Source: G963674685 sp963674685 (GTDB lineage: Bacteria; Lernaellota; Lernaellaia; JACKCT01). From it: a stretch of 64,000 nt of DNA. Below the pieces are notes generated by a model. The model did not search any database. It was not told where the DNA came from and was given only the letters and a program-made list of their open reading frames with translations. Below are positions 43,159 through 52,989 of the stretch, in pieces. Within the stretch, counting starts at the first letter, position 1. The number at the start of each line of letters is the position of its first letter. The translations under genes and the position numbers were made by a program. The stretch lies in the NCBI GenBank assembly GCA_963674685.2, contig CAXXWT010000002.1, positions 124,001 through 188,000 on the forward strand, in the 5' to 3' direction.

Positions 43159-45018
43159 ATGTCCGCGAAACCGGCCGCATTCCTCCTTGCTTTATTATTA
43201 ATCTGCGCGGCGGGCTGCTTGCGCGAAACGAACATTCCCGAAAACTCCGCGTCGGCAAATACATCGGAATCGGACGCGCAAAAAACATATACCCCCGTGA
43301 CCCAGGCCGACCGGGAGCGCGCGGACAAGATCGCCCGGCTGGAAGAGAAAATACAAAAAAGTCCGAATGATCCCGGGATATATCTGGAACTGGGGCAAAC
43401 GTATATCGCGCCCACGTCATTCGCCAGAACGAAAGCCGAAGGGGACAACGACAGGAAGGCCGCCTTTCGAATGTTCGAAAAATCTCTGGAGCTCGATCCG
43501 AAAAACACTCAGGCCATGATTGCGTATGCATCAATTTTTTCCGAATCCGGCTCCCGGGAGGACTTGCTGAAAAGCAATGATATTTTTTCGAAAATTCTCG
43601 AAGCCCGGCCTGAAAATCTGCAAATATATTTTCAAATGGCGAGGAACTGGGAAAAACTGGGGGATGATTCAAAAAGCCTCGCTCTCATGAACCGGGTCGA
43701 TGTCTTGATCCATCAATCGACTGTTATCGACGAAGAGTTGCTTTCTTATTCCAGAGATCTCGGAGAATATTATAAAAATCTGGAGCAATACCCGAAAGCC
43801 ATATCTATCCTGGAATGGGCTTCCGCGAAAGCCGACAGCGCCGGTTTCTCTTTGAAATACTCCCAGATTCTGGCGGAGCTGGGCCGCGTCTATACCAAAT
43901 CGGGAAATTATATAGCCGCGGAAAATACTTTAAAAAAAGCGGCGCAAACAATGGATGGCGCCGGAATAGAACAGGGCAGCTATTGGGGATGCCTCTATCA
44001 CGCAATCGGGACCTTATATATGCAGATGAAGCGAAATACCGAGGCGTGCGACGCATATGCAAAATCAGCCGATGAAGAGAAATTGAATTACAACACGAAC
44101 TTTAGCGCCTCCCTCGCATGTCACTTAGCCGGCAATCAGACCCTGGCCGTAAAATATTTGGAGCGATCGATTGATCTGGCAAAGAAAAATTCCCTGTCCC
44201 TGCAAGAAAGACCCCTGCAAATACTGAAGGGTTTCATTTTAGTGGCTGAAAACCGCATTACCGAAGCCCGGGGGATTTTCGAAAAGATGAAAGCCTCTTA
44301 TCCCGGCAATGCGGGATCAAACGTGGGATTGGGGCGGATTCACCTCGCCGAGTCTCGTTTGGAAACAGCGCGTGAGGATTTTTTGAAAGGCGTTGACGTT
44401 TTGGATTCCAGTCAAATTTCAAATATCAAGAGTTTTCAGGAGCTGTATAACGCCTTCTTAATGGAAACGGCGCTATTGGGCTTGGGGAACATATCGGCTC
44501 TTGAAAAAGATTTCGATCAGGCCCTGGATTACTTCCAGCGCATCGATGAATTCAATCCCGAAAGCCAAGCCGCGCTTTTGGCGAAAGCGAACGCCCTGGG
44601 GCATTTGAAGCGTTATGACGAAGCGAAAACCGCGGTAAACAAGGTGCTTGAAACCGATCCTGAAAACGCCCGGGCTTTTTCGGAACTGGCCCTGATCAAT
44701 TTCAATACGGGCGATCTGGATGCGGCCGAGAAGTATTTTAAAAAGGCGAAGGCCGCCGGTCAAGAGAATTACACCTGCCCGTACGAAGGACTCGGCCTGG
44801 TGTATTTCAAGCAGGGGCGGCTCGATGAGGCCAAAGCGAATCTGCAAAAGGCCATTGAGATCAATCCCGACGTGGAGTACAAAAAGTTCAACGCTCTGGC
44901 GAAAATCTATCTACGCGAGGGCAATACAAAAAAGGCCGTCGAATTGTTGGAAAAATCCATGGCCAACAATCCTCATGACGATGAAGCCGCGCGGATGCTG
45001 AGTAAAATCAGGAAATGA
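43159..45018 (+). CDS. TPR lipoprotein, paralogue family member 3
   Basis: 619 residues with lipobox ICAAGC, then a short polar linker and about a dozen TPR units (AAFRMFEKSLELDPKNTQAM, CLYHAIGTLYMQMKRNTEAC, ALLAKANALGHLKRYDEAKTA). The C-terminal ~110 residues, YTCPYEGLGLVYFKQGRLDEA through EYKKFNALAKIYLREGNTKKA, are the family hallmark shared with 33894, 35705 and 45015. A Cys in two TPR helices (SYWGCLYHA and YTCPYEG) is kept across the family. The stop overlaps the next member by ATGA. Likely an envelope-anchored binding protein; partner unknown, the periplasmic TPR kinase upstream is a candidate. Confidence 0.75.
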   Translation: MSAKPAAFLLALLLICAAGCLRETNIPENSASANTSESDAQKTYTPVTQADRERADKIARLEEKIQKSPNDPGIYLELGQTYIAPTSFARTKAEGDNDRKAAFRMFEKSLELDPKNTQAMIAYASIFSESGSREDLLKSNDIFSKILEARPENLQIYFQMARNWEKLGDDSKSLALMNRVDVLIHQSTVIDEELLSYSRDLGEYYKNLEQYPKAISILEWASAKADSAGFSLKYSQILAELGRVYTKSGNYIAAENTLKKAAQTMDGAGIEQGSYWGCLYHAIGTLYMQMKRNTEACDAYAKSADEEKLNYNTNFSASLACHLAGNQTLAVKYLERSIDLAKKNSLSLQERPLQILKGFILVAENRITEARGIFEKMKASYPGNAGSNVGLGRIHLAESRLETAREDFLKGVDVLDSSQISNIKSFQELYNAFLMETALLGLGNISALEKDFDQALDYFQRIDEFNPESQAALLAKANALGHLKRYDEAKTAVNKVLETDPENARAFSELALINFNTGDLDAAEKYFKKAKAAGQENYTCPYEGLGLVYFKQGRLDEAKANLQKAIEINPDVEYKKFNALAKIYLREGNTKKAVELLEKSMANNPHDDEAARMLSKIRK

Positions 45019-47006
45019 GCCAACTCATGCATTTAAAAAAAGGATGCGCCCCGATAATACTCCTATTTCTGCTGATTGCCTCGGGAGCCTGCGGGAGCCG
45101 GACGGATTCACCCGGCAAGCCTGCCGAAGAAAAAACCGTCGTTGAAAATACCATGGGAGAAAGCGAGCGGATTCCGGATCGCGCCCCGAACCACAATAAC
45201 GGTGAAAATGTTCCGGCCATAAAACGCGTGGATAACTTTTTTAATAAGTTGAATTATGAAAAGGAGGACGACAAAGCCAGAAATGACCTCATCGTCCTTT
45301 TGGAAAACTTATTACAACAAAAAGTCGACGACCCGAAAATTCTATGGCGACTCGCAAAACTCTATGAGGGCAAGAGCCGGCGCGCCGCCGGCGACTCCGA
45401 ACGCGCCGAAATCATGACCAGAGCCAAAGAGTTATTTGCAAAGTCCCTTGAAATTGAAAAAAACGATCCGCTGGCGAATTATGCTTACGCCAAAAACATT
45501 TTATCCGAAGGCCCCTTTGACCAAAACAGCATCGAGTCGGCCTGCGGCATGTTTGAAAACGCCATCCGCGTGGATCCGGACTATGACCGAGCCCGCCTTG
45601 GACTGGCAAGGTGCTATTGCGGAATAAGACTTTTCGAAAAAGCCGTCGCCCAGGCGGATAAACTGATGGCCATTGACAAGGCGGATCCCGGCCGCGTGAG
45701 CCGCATCATGCTGGAGGATATCGAAGGTATTTATCGAGAGGCCGGATTATTCGATAAAGCCGAAGCCATACTGATTCGAATTATTGAGCCCCTGGGCAAT
45801 ACTTCCGCGGAAATGATCGATCGCTCTCAGTTGATGATGGAACTCGGCTGGGTATACATGGAGCAGGGGAAACTCGATCAGGCCCGAAAAGCTTTTGAGC
45901 AAACACACCTTGATCTGGTGCATTCCAACAGATCCATCGAGTCTCACTGGGGCTGCCTGTATGAGGCGACGGGAAATCTCTACCTGGGAATGGGTCAAAA
46001 CAAAAAAGCGTGCGTGGATCTCAGGAAATCCGCCGACCGGGAGCGCGAGAATTCCCAGCGTCAACTCGACGCCGCGATAGCCTGTCATCTTTGCGGCGAT
46101 GCGAAAAACGCTTTGCTATACATCGAGAGGGCATTGGGTGTCGAGAAACTGCAGTATGGAAGCTTTCATCGGGGCGCCCTGATCATGAAGGGTTATATTC
46201 TCATTACCCTTCGGCGATTCTCAGAAGCCGAAGCCATTTTTCGGCCCATTGTAGACCAGGGCGGCAATTTTCAGGTCGACATCGGGCTTGGTCACGTCGC
46301 TCTGGGGACAAACCGGCTTGATCTTGCCCGGAATCTGTTCGCCAGATGGGTGGAAGACAAAGAGGCCATGGCGGCGTACGGAAAAAAGATAAACGGCTTG
46401 AAATGCATATTGGACGGCAAGTTTAATACTTTCGTCTATCAGATGGCTTTCATGGGGATGGGCTGGATTCTGGTCCGCCAAAACAGTCCCCAGGAAGCCA
46501 TTTATTACTTTAATCGCGTATTGCAGCAGGATTCCGAAAATGTCGGGGCGCTATTGGCCAAGGGAAACGCCCTGGGACGCCTTGAACGATACGAAGAAGC
46601 CGAAGCGACGATCAAAATCATCCTGAAATCGAATCCGAAAAACGCGCGCGCGCTGTCGGAACTGGCCTTGATTTATTACAATCGGGGCGAACTGGAAAAA
46701 GCGGTCGAGTATTTTCAAACGGCGAAAAAGGAAGGGGACAAAAACTATACCTGCCCCTACGAAGGCCTGGGGCTGGTTTATCTTGCGCAGGGACGCACGG
46801 CCGAAGCCAAGACGAATCTGGAAAAGGCCATCGCAATCAATCCCGATATCGAATATAAAAAATACAATGCTCTGGCGAAAATATATCTTCGGGAAGGCAA
46901 AAAGAAAAAAGCGAAAGAGCTATTGAAAAAGTCCATGGCCAACAATCCGAACGACGAAGAAGCGGCCGAATTATTGGCCGAGGCATTTGACGCTTCTTTG
47001 GATTGA
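45015..47006 (+). CDS. TPR lipoprotein, paralogue family member 4
   Basis: 663 residues, start overlapping member 3 by ATGA; a second Met four codons later is possible. Lipobox IASGAC, linker to ~residue 60, then TPRs to the end, including SHWGCLYEATGNLYLGMGQ, ALLAKGNALGRLERYEEAEA and YTCPYEGLGLVYLAQGRTAEA. It is closest to member 3 and more diverged in its N-terminal third. Ends NPNDEEAAELLAEAFDASLD. Probably acts with member 3 in the same place. Confidence 0.75.
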   Translation: MSQLMHLKKGCAPIILLFLLIASGACGSRTDSPGKPAEEKTVVENTMGESERIPDRAPNHNNGENVPAIKRVDNFFNKLNYEKEDDKARNDLIVLLENLLQQKVDDPKILWRLAKLYEGKSRRAAGDSERAEIMTRAKELFAKSLEIEKNDPLANYAYAKNILSEGPFDQNSIESACGMFENAIRVDPDYDRARLGLARCYCGIRLFEKAVAQADKLMAIDKADPGRVSRIMLEDIEGIYREAGLFDKAEAILIRIIEPLGNTSAEMIDRSQLMMELGWVYMEQGKLDQARKAFEQTHLDLVHSNRSIESHWGCLYEATGNLYLGMGQNKKACVDLRKSADRERENSQRQLDAAIACHLCGDAKNALLYIERALGVEKLQYGSFHRGALIMKGYILITLRRFSEAEAIFRPIVDQGGNFQVDIGLGHVALGTNRLDLARNLFARWVEDKEAMAAYGKKINGLKCILDGKFNTFVYQMAFMGMGWILVRQNSPQEAIYYFNRVLQQDSENVGALLAKGNALGRLERYEEAEATIKIILKSNPKNARALSELALIYYNRGELEKAVEYFQTAKKEGDKNYTCPYEGLGLVYLAQGRTAEAKTNLEKAIAINPDIEYKKYNALAKIYLREGKKKKAKELLKKSMANNPNDEEAAELLAEAFDASLD

Positions 47007-47050
47007 AAGCGAAATCGCCAAAAAGGATTTGAATCAGGCCGGAGGCTTGG

Positions 47051-47341
47051 ATGGAACGCGCTGACATTATAAACACTTCGGATCCGGCCTTTGACGACGC
47101 GTACCATATCAGCACGCCGAACAAGGACTTCGCGGCCGCCTATCTGCAATCCGCCGGACGTCGGGAATTGATCGACAATCTTTTTTTGATCGATGAGAAT
47201 ATCCGGGAAATTGAGTTCAAGCCCGACTGGATTTCGGTGATGATCTCTCCGTGCAAAATGGACATTGGCGCTGTCGACAAGCCGCTTGTGGAAAACGTGC
47301 TGAACATTGCGGCCGGTCTGGCCCGCGATCTTCCTTATTGA
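47051..47341 (+). CDS. Small conserved-looking protein
   Basis: 96 residues with GGAGG six bases before the ATG. No signal peptide. The sequence DPAFDDAYHISTPNKDFAAAYL followed by a helix and EFKPDWISVMISP is faintly like the tail of DUF3137-type proteins (FDxxFxV...A.xLL...), but the match is weak and the protein could be a fragment or a stand-alone small domain. It follows the TPR pair by 44 bases and may share its transcript. Confidence 0.5.
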   Translation: MERADIINTSDPAFDDAYHISTPNKDFAAAYLQSAGRRELIDNLFLIDENIREIEFKPDWISVMISPCKMDIGAVDKPLVENVLNIAAGLARDLPY

Positions 47342-47454
47342 GGCGATGAGCCCGCAATCCGCGCCGGCGCCTCAAACGATCCGGGATGGAAGCCCGGCAA
47401 AATGAGTAGTTCATGGAACATTAAAAAGGTTGAAACGACCAAGTAAGAAAATCA

Positions 47455-48363
47455 ATGCACTTCAAAGTTAGCGAAGCGGATGCCGGGAAAAGGCTGGATC
47501 AATTTTGCGCGCTCGCGATTCCCGGCCTGTCCAGAAAAAAAACCGCCGCCCTGATCGAGGCCGGCAAGGTTCTCGTGAACGGCCGCAAAGCGCGCAAAGG
47601 CGATCCGGTCGACGCCGGGCAAATCATCGAGGTCGAGGCTTTTCCGGTATGCGCGTACGCGACGCCCGATGACGCCTGCCCCGTAACGATATTGCTTGAG
47701 GATGAACACATTCTCGCGGTGGACAAACCCGCCGGACGGCATAGCGCCCCGCTGAAAACCTCCGACCGCGGCACCCTGGCCCAAGCCCTAGTTGCAAAGT
47801 TTCCGGAAATAGCCGAAGTGGGGCCGCCGCTTACACCGGGCATCGCGCACAGGCTCGATTACTGGACCTCCGGGATCCTGCTGGCGGCGAAAACAAGGAA
47901 AAGTTACGACTTGCTGCGCGGCGCTTTTCGCGACCATAAATTACGCAAGGAATATTGCGCCGTCTGCGTCGGCGATCCGCCGCAAAATTTTCGCGTCGAT
48001 GAGCCCATATCCCACCCCTCTCGGCGATCGGATCGCGTCATTGTCCAAGGGGCGAAAGGCCGCGGCGCCGCGCAAGCCCAAACGGAGTTTATCACCGAAA
48101 CCCAAAGGGAACGGTACGCGCTGGTGCGGGCGAAGTGCGCGACGGGGGCCATGCATCAGGTCCGCGCGCACCTGGCCTACGCCGGATATCCGCTGGCGGG
48201 CGATGTGCTTTACGGCGGGCCGCCGCTGCCCGAGGCTCGCTTTTTTCTCCATGCGGCGGCCATCGCGTTTTCCCATCCGGCCAGCGGCGAAATGATTGAA
48301 ATCCAATGCGATCCGCCGGATGATTTCAAGGCGAAGGCGGCTTCATTATCTTTGATGGATTAG
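47455..48363 (+). CDS. RluA-family pseudouridine synthase
   Basis: 302 residues. An N-terminal S4 RNA-binding domain (GKRLDQFCALAIPGLSRKKTAALIEAGKVLVNG) precedes the synthase core. The catalytic motif IAHRLDYWTSGILLAA has the Asp at D135; EHILAVDKPAG and ATGAMHQVRAHLAYAGYPLAGDVLYGG are further RluA/RluD motifs. It converts specific uridines in rRNA or tRNA to pseudouridine; the target cannot be named from sequence. Single gene. Confidence 0.9.
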   Translation: MHFKVSEADAGKRLDQFCALAIPGLSRKKTAALIEAGKVLVNGRKARKGDPVDAGQIIEVEAFPVCAYATPDDACPVTILLEDEHILAVDKPAGRHSAPLKTSDRGTLAQALVAKFPEIAEVGPPLTPGIAHRLDYWTSGILLAAKTRKSYDLLRGAFRDHKLRKEYCAVCVGDPPQNFRVDEPISHPSRRSDRVIVQGAKGRGAAQAQTEFITETQRERYALVRAKCATGAMHQVRAHLAYAGYPLAGDVLYGGPPLPEARFFLHAAAIAFSHPASGEMIEIQCDPPDDFKAKAASLSLMD

Positions 48364-48416
48364 TATGCGAAAACGCGCAATCGTGCATTTCAAATGCAAA
48401 ATTGCAAGCCTTTTCT

Positions 48417-48803
48417 TCAGGGCAGATTGACCTCGATGGGCAGGCCGCCGGGATCTTTGGGGACGCACTTGGGTTTATAATGATCGTATAAAAATTTCAC
48501 GATGCCCTTTCGGATTTCCCTGTTTGAAATCACCGCGTATTCGAAGCCGCATGGCTCGCCGCCGGCGATTTCCTTCACGCAGGCATTCGTCTCGTCATCC
48601 GAGATGTGCCCGAGAAACGCCTGCTCCAGGTCGTTGGTTTCGCCCACGAAAAACAGGATCCACTTGTCTTTTTTTCGCTGACGCCACAAAAGGTACACGC
48701 CCGGCTCCATCGGGGCATACCGCCTGATCTCGGCGCTGTCGAAAACACCGTGAAATATCGACCAATCCACAATGACCGAACCCGCAAAGTTCTCACCGAC
48801 CAT
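48417..48803 (-). CDS. Small GIY-YIG-like protein
   Basis: 128 residues, GGGGGAAG before the ATG. PGVYLLWRQRKKDKWILFFVGETNDLEQAFLGH fits the GIY-YIG beta-hairpin (G-V-Y...V-G-E-T-N), and DDETNACVKEIAGGEPCGFEYAVI fits the following helix and strand. The classical YIG and catalytic Arg are not clear, so nuclease activity is doubtful; it may be a fold relative. It has no operon partner. Confidence 0.5.
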   Translation of the reverse strand: MVGENFAGSVIVDWSIFHGVFDSAEIRRYAPMEPGVYLLWRQRKKDKWILFFVGETNDLEQAFLGHISDDETNACVKEIAGGEPCGFEYAVISNREIRKGIVKFLYDHYKPKCVPKDPGGLPIEVNLP

Positions 48804-49104
48804 CGCAGCTTCCCCCGATCACACGCCAGAAATGAGATGAGATTATCCACCGCGAATTTCAGGCATTATAAATGGTTCGCGGGCATTATGCCAACCGTTG
48901 ATTCAAACGGCGTTCCCATGATTTCCCGCAAATGGTTTTTTAACACCGGGTGCGAAACTTGCGCTCAAGCCGCATGACGTGTATGAGAGAGACCGGCGAA
49001 TCCGCCGACGGGGATCGGAAACAACGAACTGGTCATTTATCCCGCTTTTCCCGTCCATTACGTGTAAGGCCGTTTCTCTTTTCAACATCAAACCGGGAAG
49101 CGAT
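48804..49104. other. Intergenic region, divergent genes
   Basis: 301 bases between the GIY-YIG-like gene and the FAD oxidoreductase. Part of it is open in the oxidoreductase frame (from 48979), but the residues are unlike a protein N-terminus and lack a good SD. I see no RNA gene or other feature. Confidence 0.35.
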
Positions 49105-50442
49105 ATGCAAAGCCATGAAGAAAAAGTTCGTTTCGTCGCACGGCAGGTCAAGGCGGCGGCGGAAAAAGGCGCGCGCGTCGATTTTGTAAAAAAATCCGTG
49201 TCTCACTTCGTTCCCAATCCTTACGCGAATCCGAATGAAACGCCGAAAGTCGATCTTTCCGACCTGGACGCGCTTTTGGAAATCGACGAGCAGAACATGA
49301 CATGCGCCGCGGAGAGCGGCCTGACTTTCGATGATCTGACGCGCGCGACGCTGGCGAAGGGACTGATTCCCAACACCGTGTCCGAACTCAAAGGCATCAC
49401 CATCGGGGGAGCCGTATCGGGCTGCTCCATCGAGTCCATGTCCTACAAGGACGGGGGATTTCACGACAGTTGCCTGGAATACGAGGTCATCACCGGCGAA
49501 GGCGAAATTCTGACCTGCAGCCGGGAAAAGAACCCGGAAATTTTCGAGATGATGCACGGCTCATACGGCACGCTGGGGATATTGAGCAAAATCAAATTCA
49601 AGCTGCTTCCGGCCAAGCCCTACGTAAAAATGGAATATCGCCGCTATACGAATTTCGACGAATTCAAGGCCGATCTATACGAGCGCTGCGACAAGGCGGA
49701 TTATGAATTCGTCGACGCCATCATCCACAGCCCCAAATTATTCGTAATCTGCCTGGGAAATATGGTGGACCGGGCGCCCTACGTATCGGATTACGAATGG
49801 CGGGATATATTTTACAAAAGCACCGCGACGAAAACCGAAGATTATCTGACCACGCATCACTATTTCTTTCGATACGACGCCGAATGCCACTGGCTGACCA
49901 AAACGGTTCCCCCTTTGGAAAACAAACTGGTCCGGAGACTTTTCGGAAAATTTTTCCTGGGCTCGACGAATCTCATCAAATGGTCGAATCGGCTCCGCCA
50001 TGTTCTCAAACTCAAGAAAAGGCCCGACGTGGTCGTGGATGTCTTCATCCCCTCCAAGCGCTTCAAGGAGTTCTACGACTGGTATGAAAGCGACTTCGAC
50101 TTTTTCCCGCTCTGGATCGTGCCCTATCGCGTGACCGATTACTATCCCTGGCTGGCGCCGAAATTCGCCGAGAAAATGGATGATAAATTCCTCATCGACT
50201 GCGCCGTCTACGGAAAAGTCAACACCAATCCGCTGGTGGACTACTCGGAATTGATGGAAAACAAGGTCTTCGAACTGGGCGGAATCAAGACTCTCATCTC
50301 GCGCAACCATTACGACGAAAAGACTTTCTGGGAAATCTACAACAAGCCGGGATACGACAAAGTGAAAAAACGCCTGGATCCCCGAGGCGTTTTCGAGGGG
50401 CTCTATGAAAGATTCGCCCCCGCGAAGTTCCGTCCGAAATGA
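49105..50442 (+). CDS. FAD-dependent oxidoreductase (PCMH/DHCR24-like)
   Basis: ATG at 49105 has GGGAAG four bases upstream; 42 earlier in-frame codons are discounted. The 445-residue product has the PCMH-type FAD-binding half: VDLSDLDALLEIDEQNMTCAAESGLTFDDLTRATL, LKGITIGGAVSGCSIESMSYKDGGFHDSCLEYEVITG and MHGSYGTLGILSKIKFKL. The C-terminal half resembles the DHCR24 (delta24-sterol reductase-like) group of this superfamily. It would oxidise or reduce a lipid-like substrate with FAD; the substrate is unknown. Single gene, terminator downstream. Confidence 0.8.
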   Translation: MQSHEEKVRFVARQVKAAAEKGARVDFVKKSVSHFVPNPYANPNETPKVDLSDLDALLEIDEQNMTCAAESGLTFDDLTRATLAKGLIPNTVSELKGITIGGAVSGCSIESMSYKDGGFHDSCLEYEVITGEGEILTCSREKNPEIFEMMHGSYGTLGILSKIKFKLLPAKPYVKMEYRRYTNFDEFKADLYERCDKADYEFVDAIIHSPKLFVICLGNMVDRAPYVSDYEWRDIFYKSTATKTEDYLTTHHYFFRYDAECHWLTKTVPPLENKLVRRLFGKFFLGSTNLIKWSNRLRHVLKLKKRPDVVVDVFIPSKRFKEFYDWYESDFDFFPLWIVPYRVTDYYPWLAPKFAEKMDDKFLIDCAVYGKVNTNPLVDYSELMENKVFELGGIKTLISRNHYDEKTFWEIYNKPGYDKVKKRLDPRGVFEGLYERFAPAKFRPK

Positions 50443-50547
50443 TCCGCATCAATGCAAATGACGCGGGCAACGCAATATGATCACGACATGGGCGACACTT
50501 TCCGGCGCCATGCTCTTTTGTTGTTAATTATCCGGGCTTTATGATAA

Positions 50548-50575
50548 TAACGCTCCTTTAGCGTTAAGCCTTTTT
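50548..50575 (+). terminator. Rho-independent terminator after oxidoreductase gene
   Basis: TAACGCT (50548-50554), loop CCTTT, AGCGTTA (50560-50566), then AGCCTTTTT; outer bases GGGCTT (50534-50540) and AAGCC can extend the stem. Confidence 0.65.
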
Positions 50576-50616
50576 GGATCATCTAAAAAGAAAGCTCAAC
50601 AAAAGACACGGGCGCC

Positions 50617-51090
50617 ATGGGATTCTGGAAACACGCATTCGCCATCGACGAAAAAGCCGAGTACGCCTTCACCGACGAGGAGAAGGAACTGATCCGCCGT
50701 CTGGCGGATAAAATCGTCGGCTACGGCCTGGCGATCCCCGGGCTCCTGTTTATCGAATCGGCCCGGCCCTTGAACTTCGTCGGAGCGCAGGCCCTGGCCT
50801 GGTTCGAGCCAATCGTGAAGAGCTTGTTTTCCTGGCGGGACTATGAGAAATTCCGCCTGGTTTTGGAGCGTCGGGGCAGCGTGGACTTGATTCTCAAAGC
50901 CATCGAGGAAGCCGAAGGAAAGCGTAGCGCTGAAATCGCCGAATTCAAGGCTCAAAAACGCCCCGGCCTGATAACAAGAACCATCAGGCGGCTGAGGAAG
51001 TCTCCCGAAAAGGGCTGCGCAGCCCCTGAATCTGAAAAACAAAGCGCAAACTGCGCCGATAAAGAAAGTCAAAAGGAAGCGAACCGATAA
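50617..51090 (+). CDS. Protein of unknown function upstream of GlmL-like gene
   Basis: 157 residues. The N-terminal ~110 residues are helical and conserved-looking (FTDEEKELIRRLADKIVGYGLAIPGLLFIESARPLNFVGAQALAW; FEPIVKSLFSWRDYEKFRLVLERRGSVDLIL), followed by a basic tail with CAAPESEKQSANC. No signal peptide or clear membrane span. It is followed 57 bases later by the ASKHA and KOW genes and may belong with them. Function unknown. Confidence 0.6.
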   Translation: MGFWKHAFAIDEKAEYAFTDEEKELIRRLADKIVGYGLAIPGLLFIESARPLNFVGAQALAWFEPIVKSLFSWRDYEKFRLVLERRGSVDLILKAIEEAEGKRSAEIAEFKAQKRPGLITRTIRRLRKSPEKGCAAPESEKQSANCADKESQKEANR

Positions 51091-51147
51091 AGCGCGCTGA
51101 AAAAGGAGTGCGTTAAAAAATATCATCATAAATCTTTAGGAAATTTC

Positions 51148-52965
51148 ATGAGCATCGACCCGGAAAAAGTTCAAGTGATCCTCGCCACGGACTGCGGTTC
51201 GACGACGACCAAAGCGATCCTCATCCAGAAGATCGACGGCGTCTACAGGCAGACCCACCGCGGAGAAGCGCCCACCACCGTCGAAGCGCCCTTCGAGGAC
51301 GTGACCATGGGCGTGCTGAACGCCGTCACGGAAGTGGGCGAACTGGCCGGAAGGCGCCTGGTGGATGAAAACAATCAAATCCTCCGTCCCGCCACGGAAA
51401 ACGAGGGCTGCGATCTATATATCTCCACATCCTCCGCCGGCGGCGGCCTGCAGATGATGGTGGCGGGCGTCGTGCGGAAAATGACGGCCGAATCCGCCGA
51501 GCGCGCCGCGTTGGGCGCTGGCTCCATCGTCATGGACGTCATCTGCGCCAACGACAACCGCCTGCCCCACGAACAGATCGAGCGCATCCGCCAGCTTCGC
51601 CCGGACATGATTCTTTTATCCGGCGGCATCGACGGCGGAACGAAAAGTCACGTGGTGGAACTGGCGCAGATCATCGCCGCCGCCAATCCCAAGCCCCGCC
51701 TGGGTTCGGGCTACAACCTGCCGGTGATCTACGCCGGCAACGTGGACGCCCGTGAGCACGTGGCCGAGGAACTGGAAAAGAAAACCGATCTGGTGATGGT
51801 GGAAAATCTGCGCCCCGTGCTGGAGCGCGAGAACCTGGCCCCGGCCCGGGAGAAAATTCACGACCTTTTCATGGAACACGTCATGGCGCAGGCGCCGGGC
51901 TACGGCAAGCTGATGAGCTGGACCGACGCGCCCATCATGCCCACGCCGGCGGCCGTGGGCAACATTCTTAAAACCATCGCGGAAAGGGAAAGCATTAACG
52001 CGGTGTGCGTGGATATCGGAGGCGCCACCACGGACGTTTTCTCGGTTTTCGACGGCGAGTTCAACCGCACCGTTTCGGCCAACCTGGGCATGAGTTATTC
52101 CATTTCCAACGTCTTCGCCGAAGCGGGCCTGCCCAACGTCATGCGCTGGGTGCCTTTCGACATGGACGAAGTGGATCTGCGCAACCGCGTGAAAAACAAG
52201 ATGATCCGGCCCACCACGATTCCGCAGACGCTTGAGGAGCTGATCTTCGAGCAGGCCGTCGCCAAGGAAGCTTTGCGCCTGGCTTTTATTCAGCACAAAT
52301 CCTTCGCCACGAAACTCAAAGGAGTGCAGCAGCAAAGGACCATCGGCGACACCTTCGACCAGAGCTCTTCCGGCGAAACCCTCGTGGACATGATGGCCCT
52401 GGATCTGCTTGTGGCTTCCGGCGGCGTTTTGTCCCACGCGCCGAGACTGAGCCAGACCGCCCTGATGCTGATCGACGCGTTTCGGCCCGAAGGATTCACC
52501 ATGCTGGCCAAGGACTCGATTTTCATGATGCCGCACCTGGGCGTATCGGCGCAGGTTCACCCGAAGGCGGCCACGGAGGTCTTCACGAAAGACTGCCTGG
52601 TCTATTTAGGATCATGCGTGGCGCCTTCGGGAACGTCCAAGCCGGGCAAGGACGTGGGACAATACAAGATCGATCTTCCCTCGGGCGCCGTGGAAGGCGC
52701 TTTGAAATTCGGCGAAATGAAACTGCTGCCCCTGGCCTTGAATGAAACGGCGGAAATGACCTTCAATCCCGCGCGGGGCTTCGACGTAGGCGAGGGAAAA
52801 GGCAACGCCGCCACGAGGCGGGTCAAAGGCGGCGCGGTCGGCCTGATTCTCGACGGCCGCGGGCGGCCCTTGAATTTGCCGGAAAACACCGCCGATCGCG
52901 TCAATTCCCTGAAATCCTGGATGACGACGCTCGGCAACTATGACGCTGAAAGTCTGGAACGATAA
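51148..52965 (+). CDS. GlmL/MutL-like ASKHA-fold protein
   Basis: 605 residues. ATP-binding ASKHA motifs: ILATDCGSTTTKAILI (phosphate 1) and AVCVDIGGATTDVFSVFDG (phosphate 2), plus MILLSGGIDGGTKSHVVELAQII. This is the GlmL/MutL family pattern; GlmL helps maintain adenosylcobalamin-dependent glutamate mutase, but no mutase subunit is near. SD TAGGA upstream. It is followed after 24 bases by a gene ending in a KOW-like domain. A chaperone or reactivase role for an unknown enzyme is likely, by family inference. Confidence 0.8.
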   Translation: MSIDPEKVQVILATDCGSTTTKAILIQKIDGVYRQTHRGEAPTTVEAPFEDVTMGVLNAVTEVGELAGRRLVDENNQILRPATENEGCDLYISTSSAGGGLQMMVAGVVRKMTAESAERAALGAGSIVMDVICANDNRLPHEQIERIRQLRPDMILLSGGIDGGTKSHVVELAQIIAAANPKPRLGSGYNLPVIYAGNVDAREHVAEELEKKTDLVMVENLRPVLERENLAPAREKIHDLFMEHVMAQAPGYGKLMSWTDAPIMPTPAAVGNILKTIAERESINAVCVDIGGATTDVFSVFDGEFNRTVSANLGMSYSISNVFAEAGLPNVMRWVPFDMDEVDLRNRVKNKMIRPTTIPQTLEELIFEQAVAKEALRLAFIQHKSFATKLKGVQQQRTIGDTFDQSSSGETLVDMMALDLLVASGGVLSHAPRLSQTALMLIDAFRPEGFTMLAKDSIFMMPHLGVSAQVHPKAATEVFTKDCLVYLGSCVAPSGTSKPGKDVGQYKIDLPSGAVEGALKFGEMKLLPLALNETAEMTFNPARGFDVGEGKGNAATRRVKGGAVGLILDGRGRPLNLPENTADRVNSLKSWMTTLGNYDAESLER

Positions 52966-52989
52966 TCCCCACCATTAGAGGTTGACAAT

